Part shown: one piece after another, positions 1 through 6,376 of the stretch
Layout: every line of letters begins with the position of its first letter
Numbering within the stretch: position 1 is the stretch's first letter
NCBI GenBank assembly: GCA_029266525.1
Contig: JAQSWQ010000065.1
Span: 1 to 39,986, forward strand
Length of the DNA: 39,986 nucleotides
Direction of reading: 5' to 3'
DNA from: Microvirga sp.
GTDB lineage: Bacteria; Pseudomonadota; Alphaproteobacteria; Rhizobiales; Beijerinckiaceae
Made by a program: the position numbers and the translations under genes
The notes under the pieces: generated by a model
The model's database searches: none
Told to the model about the DNA's origin: nothing
Seen by the model: the letters and a program-made list of their open reading frames with translations, nothing else

Positions 1-256
1 TTTTGGTCGGCTCCCTGCTCGGTACAGAGGACTTCCCGCGGCTACCCCGCGGTTTCGGGGTACATCAACGACCACGCGCTCTATTATTGGTCAAGCGTGC
101 TCTTGAATACCGCACGGCTCACAAAAGTCGGCGGCAACATAGGATGCTCGCCTGTAGTTCAGACCCCCCGGAGTCACTCGGGCGCATTAGCCAAACCTAT
201 TCTATGATCAAGCTCCATTACAAACTATACTTCTTCTGCAAACACGGGAGTTCGCT

Positions 257-895
257 TTGTCATCACGTCGCGAGGGCAAGCTGGTATGGTCCGACGAGTT
301 CGGCGTCTGCATTCTGCTGGACGGGGTTCCCCGTCCGCTGCGGAGCGGGATGGCTCGGGCGGAGTCGCCGGGCCAGCGGCGCATGCGTAGGACCCTTGGT
401 GCGCTGGAGGCGGAGGCGATCAGGCGTCAAGTCCTGGCCGACCAGGCAGCGGCGCTGACCGCTGCTCGTCACGAGTGCGACGCCGAGCGCAAGAGCCCTG
501 AGCGCGAGCCGCGCGGCGTGCGCGCCATCCACCGCGCGGCGCGGGCGCGGGAGCGGCAGCTCATGGCGGAGCACAGAGCGGAGCTGGAGGCGGCGCAGCC
601 GCGCGCAGCACGCAGGGACCGTGTGAGTGTCTACGACAGCATCTTCGTCGTCGTGCCGAGCCCGCCGAAGCGCGGCGACGCCGCGCGCCGGTTCCGGCTC
701 ATGCGCAGCCACATGACCGTCGGGCAGTTCCTCGGGGCCGGCGGCACTCGCCGGGACGTGCGGCGGGCACTCAAGGATGGGCACATCGAGCTCCGGCAGA
801 ACCGGCTGTTCGAGAGCGGGGAGGGGCTCAAGATCATCCGCGATGGGGTGACCTACACGGCCGAGGAGTTCGTGCGGCGGTTCGGGAAGCAGTAG
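257..895 (+). CDS. Hypothetical protein, charged central region, possible helix-turn-helix-like C-terminus
   Basis: A 212-residue protein that I do not recognise. The start is a TTG with GGGAG about seven bases upstream; no ATG start is available in the first part. The N-terminus (KLVWSDEFGV, about residues 8-17) looks globular. Residues 40-120 are rich in Arg, Glu and Ala and are probably helical or coiled-coil. The last 70 residues contain MTVGQFLGAGGTRRDVRRAL followed by an alternating hydrophobic stretch ending at FVRRFGKQ; this resembles small helical DNA-binding or phage-type hypothetical proteins, but that is inference. It is the only convincing full-length plus-strand gene in the left accessory strip. 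The 256 bases before it are more AT-rich and show no gene I can support. A competing ORF at 3-458 in another frame looks like a shadow. Confidence 0.55.
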   Translation: MSSRREGKLVWSDEFGVCILLDGVPRPLRSGMARAESPGQRRMRRTLGALEAEAIRRQVLADQAAALTAARHECDAERKSPEREPRGVRAIHRAARARERQLMAEHRAELEAAQPRAARRDRVSVYDSIFVVVPSPPKRGDAARRFRLMRSHMTVGQFLGAGGTRRDVRRALKDGHIELRQNRLFESGEGLKIIRDGVTYTAEEFVRRFGKQ

Positions 896-920
896 CCCGA
901 GCGCGTGCCCGCGGTGTCAG

Positions 921-1427
921 TTAGGCGGCCGCGGCCGCCGCGACAGGCAGAAGTACGCTCTTCTCACGTTCTAGGATTTTCCGCACCGCCGGGCGTGCCA
1001 GCATGCGTTCCTTCCAGCTGGTGTAGTTCTTGAGGTCCGGGACTGGGAGCTCGACACGCTTGCCCCACTGATAAAAGACGAGGGCGTAGGGATCGCAGAC
1101 CGTGAACTGGTCGCCCGTGATCCACTCCTTCCCGGCGAGAAGCCCGTCGACTTCCTGAAGGCTCGCCCAGAAGGCATCGCGGCCGCTCTTCTTGATCGCC
1201 TCGTGGGTCGTCGGATCCTCAGCGAAGCGCTCCGGGCGGAACACGCGCCGGAACCCCGGGTGCACGGTGTTCGAGAGCCAGGCCATGGTGGAGATGCAGC
1301 GGACCTCGCCGGGGAGGTCGCGTGGCAACAGGTTCTTCTCCGGGAAGCGCTTCGCGAGATACGTCAGGATCGCGACGTTCTCAGTGATGACCCCGTCGTA
1401 AGTCTTGAGCGCGGGGACCCGTGCGCG
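921..1427 (-). pseudogene. Glutathione S-transferase, N-terminally truncated
   Basis: The frame reads VPALKTYDGVITENVAILTY, then a linker and a C-terminal all-helical GST domain (CDPYALVFYQWGKR near the end). The first part is the end of the thioredoxin-like glutathione-binding half, including the conserved VPAL cis-proline motif and the E-N/S glutathione contact region. GSTs normally have 45-55 residues before VPAL, with the catalytic residue. Here the frame is open upstream but homology stops at about 1419-1427, where a Calx-beta/propeller repeat gene begins in another frame. The first in-frame ATG (1328) lies well inside the protein, so a product from it would have no glutathione site. I read this as a broken gene rather than a short functional one. 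The tail ends in a run of six alanines after LLPV. Confidence 0.7.
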
Positions 1428-2287
1428 CGACCGAAGGCGACGTAGCGCCCGTCCGCCGAGATCGAAGGCTGCCAGCTACCCTGACCGCCGTTCGAGCCAA
1501 CCGACACCCGCTCGGTCGTGTCGGTCACACGATCGAACACAAAGACATCGGAGGTGCCGTTCGTATCGTCAGGCACCAGGTTCGAGGCATCGCTAGAGAA
1601 CGCGATGTAGCGGCCGTCCGCTGAGATAGAGGGATCGTAGCTTTGGTTATCGCCCTGATCGGCGTTTGAGGCTACCGACACCCGATCGGTCGTGTCGGCC
1701 ACACGGTCGTAGACGAAAACATCGGCGGTGCCGTTGGTGTCGTCAGGCACCAAATTGGCGGCAGAGCTGTAGAAGGCGACGTAGCGCCCGTCCGCTGAGA
1801 TAGAGGGGTCGTCGCTTTGGCCATCGCCCTGATCGCCGTTCGAGGCGACCGAGGCGCGCTCAACAGAGACCTGAGAGATGTCGTCGTTCTGGATCGTACT
1901 GGCTGCTGTCCCAGTCGCGATGGCCCCGCCAACAGGATTGGACAGGCTTAAAGTAAAGGTCTCGTCGCCCTCGATGACCGTGTCGGCTGCAATGAGGATG
2001 GTGATGGATTTCGACGTCTCACCCTTCGCGAAGGTGACAGTCGCTCGTGGGTACAATCCGCCATCAAAGTCATCTGGTTGGGCGCCGGCGACGGTATAGT
2101 CGACCGAGGCTCTGCCATTCCCCGAAGTTCGGGAAACCGTGAAGGTGTAGGCGGTCGTGCCCGAATTGCCCTCGAGTTTCGCGGCGTCATCGGCGGCGAT
2201 GGAAAAGGTAGGAGAGGTCGGAGCCGAAGCCGCAGCGACGGGGCGGGCGGGCTGACGGGACGGGGGGTCGACCAGCGGGAAAACCAT
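1364..2287 (-). pseudogene. Calx-beta domain plus beta-propeller (PD40/TolB-like) repeat protein, 3' truncated
   Basis: From the ATG at 2287 the protein has a Pro/Ala-rich leader, then a Calx-beta domain (about residues 25-120, with ADTVIEGDETFTLSLSNP typical of its final strands), then repeats of about 59 residues containing SISADGRYVAF and a DTNGTxDVFVxDR element. Two repeats are complete; the third stops right after ISADGRYVAF at about 1433. The last ten or so codons are an out-of-frame reading of the adjoining GST fragment. Such proteins are normally long, secreted, calcium-dependent surface or biofilm proteins. Neither a convincing signal peptide nor a Shine-Dalgarno is visible at 2287, so the 5' end may also be lost; the frame is open to 2524. 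Expression is doubtful. Confidence 0.6.
1436..1860 (-). repeat. Tandem coding repeats, about 177 bp unit
   Basis: Two full units and part of a third lie head to tail inside the propeller gene. The segments at about 1514 and 1691 both begin GTCGTGTCGG and stay closely alike for over 100 bases. Each unit encodes one 59-residue PD40-like repeat. The units are diverged at synonymous positions, so this is a normal protein repeat and not a recent duplication. Confidence 0.7.
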
Positions 2288-2465
2288 CGGCGCCCGCAAG
2301 GCCCTGTGGACAAGCTCGACTAGAACTTTTCTTGCCCCGGCTTCTCTACTAACGAAACTTGGGCTGTGACATCCTCTTTTCGCGGCGGATGGCCGTATCG
2401 GAGGGCGCACAGGCTCGGGGCCGGTAACGGGGCGCATAGCGGCCCGATCGTTGCTGCCCGCACGA

Positions 2466-2484
2466 GAGAGCCCGGCCGAGCGCC
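2466..2484. repeat. 19-base hairpin sequence, copy 1 of 2
   Basis: GAGAGCCCGGCCGAGCGCC occurs here and again at 4261-4279. In this copy GCCCGG (2470-2475) pairs with CCGGGC (2483-2488) around a seven-base loop and is followed by a weak T-rich stretch. It may be a decayed terminator for plus-strand transcription. No plus-strand gene is evident just before it. Confidence 0.4.
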
Positions 2485-2510
2485 GGGCGCTTATTTGCAG
2501 GCTCGGCGGT

Positions 2511-2714
2511 TTAATGAACGGCAACTCGCCGGTCTGAGCGCGGTGTTAGGCTTGGCGCAGCGCCGCGTTCATCGGGTTCGAACACGGCGAACCATGACGC
2601 TGATACTTTGTATTCACCGCAATTTGGACAAGACACGCGAAAGGCGTCACCGAGCTTTGGGCCAAAGGTGGCCGGCGTTCCACAGACCGAGCAAGGAGGC
2701 GTTGGCGCCTGCAT
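2511..2714 (-). CDS. Small zinc-ribbon-like protein
   Basis: A 67-residue ORF with two CxxC knuckles: CSVCG at residues 8-12 and CPNCG about 20 residues later, followed by EYKVSASW. This spacing fits a zinc ribbon binding one Zn ion through four cysteines. Proteins of this size and pattern are common uncharacterised rhizobial or phage-linked ORFs. The tail (RGAAPSLTPRSDRRVAVH) looks unstructured. There is no strong Shine-Dalgarno, and a second tiny CxxC ORF ends 12 bases upstream. I infer zinc binding from the cysteine pattern and assign no function. Confidence 0.45.
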   Translation of the reverse strand: MQAPTPPCSVCGTPATFGPKLGDAFRVSCPNCGEYKVSASWFAVFEPDERGAAPSLTPRSDRRVAVH

Positions 2715-2726
2715 CGACGACCCGTC

Positions 2727-2822
2727 CTATTGCTCGGTGGCCCGTTGGGCCCTCGCGGCCACCGGCACCTTCGGGACATCGAAAAGCAGCGACACACGCC
2801 GCGATCCGCACTCCGGGCACAT
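2727..2822 (-). CDS. Tiny CPECG-containing ORF
   Basis: A 31-codon reading frame starting MCPECGSRRVSLLF with a single CxxC knuckle, ending 12 bases before the start of the zinc-ribbon ORF. It could be half of a zinc ribbon whose other half lies in the next ORF, or an independent micro-protein. No clear ribosome-binding site is seen. Its start codon overlaps the start of an opposite-strand ORF at 2821, so at most one of the two is likely to be real. Confidence 0.25.
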   Translation of the reverse strand: MCPECGSRRVSLLFDVPKVPVAARAQRATEQ

Positions 2823-2952
2823 GAGGCGGCTTTCAAGGCGGGAGAGCGGAAGAAACGAAGCCCCAGGGCGCCCGTTCGTGCTCACCCGCTCTCTGACAGC
2901 CCTCGCGCTGCTTTTCGTGCTGGCGGTGGTCCTAGGGCCGCTGTGGCGATAG
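2821..2952 (+). CDS. Possible 43-residue single-pass membrane protein
   Basis: An Arg-rich start (MRRLSRRESGRNEAPGR) is followed by a strongly hydrophobic stretch (LTALALLFVLAVVLGPL) and a final WR. This is the usual look of a small bitopic membrane protein with a positive cytoplasmic N-terminus. There is no visible Shine-Dalgarno, and it overlaps a CxxC ORF on the other strand by its first bases. It is one of three tiny membrane-type ORFs on this strand between 2.8 and 3.8 kb. Confidence 0.25.
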   Translation: MRRLSRRESGRNEAPGRPFVLTRSLTALALLFVLAVVLGPLWR

Positions 2953-3151
2953 TACGGGGGCGGTACCTCAGAAAATCCTGATCGCCTTGGCGCTGGACCG
3001 CTCCCGTGGTGCTCTTTCGCTAAACCGCGACAATTTTTTGTTTTTCGCCCGGCACTGCGGGGTTTGCATCAACATAGATGATGAGGCTGTCCAGGGCAGG
3101 TGCGACGGCACGGCGCCGGCTTAATCAGTCAGCAACGGTGAAGAGAGCAAG

Positions 3152-3298
3152 ATGGACGGGATGATGGTGGTTAGTATGAATACACCTCTGCCTTCCCGAT
3201 TCTCGCGCGTGCTCGATAACGGGCTTTTCTGGCTTCTGCTGCTCTGCACGGCTTTCACAAGCATGGCCGTTCTAACGTTCGGCGGGATGAAGCCGTAG
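3152..3298 (+). CDS. Small membrane protein, 48 residues
   Basis: The ORF begins MDGMMVVSMNTPLPSRF and has one membrane segment around residues 25-42 (LFWLLLLCTAFTSMAVL), ending GGMKP. A purine stretch (AAGAGAG) lies seven bases before the ATG at 3152; a second in-frame ATG at 3176 would give 40 residues. The region before it is AT-rich and could carry its promoter. A strong intrinsic terminator follows at 3454. It was too short for standard ORF lists. Function unknown. Confidence 0.4.
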   Translation: MDGMMVVSMNTPLPSRFSRVLDNGLFWLLLLCTAFTSMAVLTFGGMKP

Positions 3299-3601
3299 CC
3301 TTGTCAGGGCGCCCGGCCTCGCGCCGTCAAGGTACAGTTTCGGACAGTTCGGAGCCGCTTAACGCACGTTAATGAATGCGGCGGCCTTGGCGTTTTACAC
3401 ACTCGTTTGCCGTCGCAAAGTTGTGGTGTTCCCCGGCGACGGCACCTCCTTCAGGGCGGCTTCGGCCGCCCTTTTCTTTGCCTAGCTAGGGCGGCAGGAT
3501 CGCGCCTGAGCGCGGCGGTTCTCCGTGGCAGGACATCGCGTTGCTCAGCCCCGCCTTCGCCCCGTCCGGCGGGGCCTGCTCCTTGGCAACGAGAGACCCC
3601 C
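3299..3601. other. Intergenic stretch with hairpins
   Basis: No gene is supported here. It contains a UUCG-loop terminator at 3454-3479 and a second perfect 8-bp hairpin, GCCCCGCC / GGCGGGGC, at 3548-3575 that lacks a T-run. The hairpin lies about 25 bases before the next small ORF and could be a leader structure. Confidence 0.4.
3454..3479 (+). terminator. Intrinsic terminator with UUCG tetraloop
   Basis: GGGCGGC, TTCG, GCCGCCC forms a perfect 7-bp stem closed by a UUCG loop and followed by TTTTCTTT. It would end plus-strand transcription from the 3152 small gene. A near-identical copy is at 4029-4053. Confidence 0.75.
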
Positions 3602-3795
3602 ATGTTCCGGCAAGCAGCAAAGCCACTTCTCGCCACTTACGTCGTGTTCGGGATCCTACCCTGATCTCTCAGATCTACGTTCGCACCGAACCCTGCACGG
3701 CGGCCGGCGATTGCGCGCTCAGCTACGCGAAGGCGGTTGTCTGGTCCGTAATTTGGCCAGCGATCTGGTTGATTCGCCTCTCTGGCGCCGTTTAG
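3602..3795 (+). pseudogene. Small membrane protein gene split by a frameshift
   Basis: The ATG at 3602 follows GAGAG at suitable spacing and encodes MFRQAAKPLLATYVVFGILP, then TGA. One base out of frame, the sequence continues at once with ISQIYVRTEPCTAAGDC and then a second hydrophobic segment (VVWSVIWPAIWLIRLSG), ending at a TAG at 3795. Adding one C in the run at about 3659-3661 would join the halves into one protein of about 64 residues with two membrane segments and a two-cysteine loop. I infer a single-base deletion; a sequencing error or programmed frameshifting is possible. Function unknown. Confidence 0.5.
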
Positions 3796-4028
3796 CCGGG
3801 CTGCCTGCGGGGAGCGAGCGAGGGCGGCGTCGGCCGGCCTTCTCTTGGTGCTGAAATGTTGCACTCCAGCTACATCGCTCACCCACCACTCGGCTAAAAT
3901 CGGCTCGCTCAGCGCGGCGCTGAATGGGGCGGGCTGCCCTCTCCGTTTAGAGCTTGCATCTTCAAGGGCTTGGTTCGGCCCGCGCTGAGCACCAAACGGG
4001 CGCGGCTGCCCGCCTGCGAACGACTCAA

Positions 4029-4053
4029 GGCGGCTTCGGCCGCCCTTTTCTTT
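4029..4053 (+). terminator. Intrinsic terminator with UUCG tetraloop, second copy
   Basis: GGCGGC, TTCG, GCCGCC forms a 6-bp stem, then CTTTTCTTT. Apart from one base it matches 3451-3480 over about 30 bases, so it is a repeated terminator cassette or the product of a local duplication. Confidence 0.7.
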
Positions 4054-4126
4054 GGTCTGGAACCGACTCGCAGGTCGCGGGGTTGACCATGGCTTTCTGA
4101 TCGTCCTCAAACGTTTTAAGAAAGCA

Positions 4127-4165
4127 GGCCCTGCTGCGACGGCCCCCACCCCGGCAGGGCCTTTT
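4127..4165 (+). terminator. Intrinsic terminator, long loop
   Basis: GGCCCTGC (4127-4134) pairs perfectly with GCAGGGCC (4154-4161) across a 19-base loop and is followed by TTTTC. Orientation plus. Confidence 0.6.
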
Positions 4166-4260
4166 CACGTTCAGTCCCCGAAACATAAACCCCGCCGCCC
4201 ATGCCTATGGCTCGTCGTCGCGCTGCCCGTCGCGGACGTGGCCCAACTTATCCCGCTGTC

Positions 4261-4290
4261 GAGAGCCCGGCCGAGCGCCCGGCTTTTTTC
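4261..4290 (+). terminator. Intrinsic terminator carrying the 19-base repeat, copy 2
   Basis: AGCC-GG pairs with CC-GGCT around an eight-base loop with one bulge, followed by six T. The first 19 bases are identical to 2466-2484. Confidence 0.6.
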
Positions 4291-4374
4291 TTGGGGTGCC
4301 TATCCGGTGCCTACCCCGAGCGGCCGCACAATCCGTTTGATTGGACTGAGACCGGCCTAAGTATTTGATATTGT

Positions 4375-4450
4375 TGGTGCCGCAAGAGAGGCTCGAACTC
4401 CCGACCCCCTCATTACGAATGAGGTGCTCTACCAACTGAGCTATTGCGGC
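4375..4450 (-). tRNA. tRNA-Thr (anticodon CGT)
   Basis: Read on the minus strand, a full cloverleaf folds: acceptor GCCGCAA/TTGCGGC, D-arm GCTC/GAGC, anticodon stem CCTCA/TGAGG with loop TTCGTAA (anticodon CGT, reading ACG), T-arm GGGAG/CTCTC with loop TTCGAGC, discriminator A, and an encoded CCA at 4375-4377. Length with CCA is 76 nt. It lies between the accessory strip on its 3' side and the heme operon on its 5' side, a classic position for island integration. Confidence 0.95.
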
Positions 4451-4532
4451 ACTGAACCCTACTAAGCCCCTACTAACTTCTGAGCCCGCTAGTCAACTCC
4501 TTGAACCTGCTCGGTTTCCCGGGAGCTACCCG

Positions 4533-4574
4533 CTAATTACGAATGACGTGCTCTACCAGCTGAGCTATTGCGGC
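4533..4574 (-). pseudogene. tRNA-Thr 5'-half remnant
   Basis: On the minus strand, 42 bases from the acceptor 5' arm through the anticodon loop match the intact tRNA-Thr with three mismatches. The anticodon stem is broken by these changes, and no T-arm or 3' acceptor strand follows. It cannot be a working tRNA. It lies 82 bases upstream of the real gene, so it is either a decayed tandem duplicate or a scar of recombination at the anticodon loop. Confidence 0.8.
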
Positions 4575-4696
4575 CTTGGTCGCTCTTGGCTTGTCCGGCG
4601 AGCGGCGCCGCCGTCATAGACCCGGGGTCCGGGGTTGGCAACCGCGCCAAGCGGCGGTGGGGCGCGCACCCGCCGCGTCGCAAGATGCGCTTCCGC

Positions 4697-6361
4697 TCAG
4701 CCCAACAGACGCCGGCGAGCCGGCTTTTCGGCCTCCGCCTCCATGCCGGGATCGTCAGGCGGGTGGGCCACGGGAAACACCACCGGCGCCGGCCCGCTGT
4801 CCTCGTCCCGGGATTGCTCGAGCGGCTTCGACGCTTCCGGGGCCGCGCCATTGCCGGGGCGCGCCGCTCCGCCCGCTTCGACAGGCTCGCGAGCCGGCGA
4901 TGCCGCGGGTTGGATCGGCGGCTCGGTCGGCTCTGCGCTGGGCGCTTCGGCCGCGGCGGCTGCTATGGGCGCAATCACCGGCGCCGGCGCCTCCTCGTTC
5001 GGCGCCGGCGGCGCGATCGCGGCCGGCTTGTCGTCGAGATCCGCGACGACGTCGTCGATCGGAGCGCCGGGGCCGCTCAGCAGGTCGGGCGGCGCCTGCC
5101 ACACGAAGGCGTCGAGCCGGCCGGTCACCGGCGAGACCGGCGCCCACCGGTCGGACGCGACCCCGTCGGCGATCCAGGCCGGATCCCGCGGCGCGCGCGC
5201 CGCGCGGGCGAGCCACTCGCGAACCCGACCGGTGGTGCCGTGCTCCGCCTGCTCGAGATCGGCCATCAGGAGACAAGCCCGCACCGTCGGGCGGTCGTCG
5301 AGCAAAGGTCGCAGCACGTCGCGAGCGCGGGCGAACTCCCGCGCCTCGAGCGCCGCACGGGCGAGCGCAAGGCGCGCCTCGGGGTCCCAGGACGAGAGCT
5401 TGGCCAGCGTCTCGGCCCGATGAAGCCGATCGAGGGCCGAATCCCCCGGGCGCAAATTCATGTAGACCTCGGCGAGGTCCGGGTGCGGCTGCACCTTCCA
5501 GGCCGCTTCCACGATCCGCGCCGCCTTCCGGAGATCGGCCCGGCGCGACAGCACCTGGCCGGCGACCGCCGCCGCGGGCACGAGATCGGGCGCGAGCTTC
5601 ACGGCTTCTTGGGCGCTTGCGAGCGCGCCGTCCTCGTCGTGGTCGCGTCGCGCCAGAGCGTCGGCAGTCAGGAGCACGGCGCGGTGGCGACGCGCCGTGG
5701 TCTTGTCCAACAGGCCGAGCGAAGCTCTGCGCTCGACCGTGGCGAGCGCACCGCGCCAGTCCTGGTCGGCGCATTGCGCTTCGAGAACGGCCTCGTTCGC
5801 CCAGCCGACCGCGGGAGCAAGCCGGGCGGCTTCGGCGGCGTAGGAGCGCGCTGCAGCCGCGTCGCCGCGCCGGCGCGCCTCCACAAAGAGCCCGCGCAAG
5901 CCGAGCACGCGGGTTTCGGAATCCTCGGCCATGCGGCGGAAGGCAGTCTCCGCGCCGCTGCGGTCTCCTGCGATCTGCGCGGCCTGGGCGGTGAGCAGCA
6001 GGGTCAGCGGCTCGCGGCCAAGGAGGCGCTCGGCCTCGCCGGCGTGGCGGCGCGCGGCTGCCGAATCGCCTGCGCCCACCGCGACCATCCCGCGCGACAC
6101 GGCCGCGTAGCCCTTGGCGCGCTTGCGGGCCCGCGAGGCGTAGGTCATCCGGTTCGGCACGCTCAAGATGAAGCGTACGACGGCCCACAAGAACGCGAGC
6201 GCGATCGCAAGCCCGATGAACAGCACCACGGCGGCCGCGAGCGGCGCCTCATAGGCGTTGTTCTGCCAGGTCACCGTCACGGTCTCGGGATGGTTCGCGA
6301 GCCAGACGGCCCCGAAGGAGGCAAGCGCGAGGAGGCCGATGAAGACGAGTGCGCGCCACAT
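4697..6361 (-). CDS. hemY: HemY-like inner-membrane TPR protein
   Basis: 554 residues. Two N-terminal membrane segments (about 3-22 and 42-66) are followed by a long helical domain of TPR-like repeats rich in Ala, Leu and Arg, ending near residue 420, and then a disordered Pro/Ala/Glu-rich tail ending ARRRLLG. This is the architecture of HemY_N/TPR proteins encoded with heme genes in proteobacteria. They are not the oxygen-dependent protoporphyrinogen oxidase that shares the name in Bacillus. The precise role is unsettled; suggested roles are organising late heme synthesis at the inner membrane. It is the last gene of the hemC-hemD-mic60-hemY unit, starting 15 bases after the mitofilin stop. 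The pro-rich tail is longer than in enterobacterial HemY. Confidence 0.88.
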   Translation of the reverse strand: MWRALVFIGLLALASFGAVWLANHPETVTVTWQNNAYEAPLAAAVVLFIGLAIALAFLWAVVRFILSVPNRMTYASRARKRAKGYAAVSRGMVAVGAGDSAAARRHAGEAERLLGREPLTLLLTAQAAQIAGDRSGAETAFRRMAEDSETRVLGLRGLFVEARRRGDAAAARSYAAEAARLAPAVGWANEAVLEAQCADQDWRGALATVERRASLGLLDKTTARRHRAVLLTADALARRDHDEDGALASAQEAVKLAPDLVPAAAVAGQVLSRRADLRKAARIVEAAWKVQPHPDLAEVYMNLRPGDSALDRLHRAETLAKLSSWDPEARLALARAALEAREFARARDVLRPLLDDRPTVRACLLMADLEQAEHGTTGRVREWLARAARAPRDPAWIADGVASDRWAPVSPVTGRLDAFVWQAPPDLLSGPGAPIDDVVADLDDKPAAIAPPAPNEEAPAPVIAPIAAAAAEAPSAEPTEPPIQPAASPAREPVEAGGAARPGNGAAPEASKPLEQSRDEDSGPAPVVFPVAHPPDDPGMEAEAEKPARRRLLG

Positions 6362-6376
6362 GGTCCTGAAGCTCCT

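Larger units (their letters stand above)
3796..4374. other. Terminator-rich intergenic stretch
   Basis: No convincing gene. It holds three intrinsic terminators in plus orientation (4029, 4127 and 4264, listed separately). Between the last two an ORF at 4201-4368 starts MPMARRRAARRGRG but then runs straight through the terminator stem, so I do not call it. The stretch ends at the 3' side of the tRNA-Thr gene. Confidence 0.5.

Noticed and set aside
3637-4149. Minus-strand ORF of 170 codons
   Set aside because: It runs across two hairpin terminators, shows no domain or hydrophobic pattern, and overlaps a better small ORF.
4201-4368. Arg-rich ORF starting MPMARRRAARRGRG
   Set aside because: It reads straight through the terminator stem and has no ribosome-binding site. 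Its end is not protein-like.
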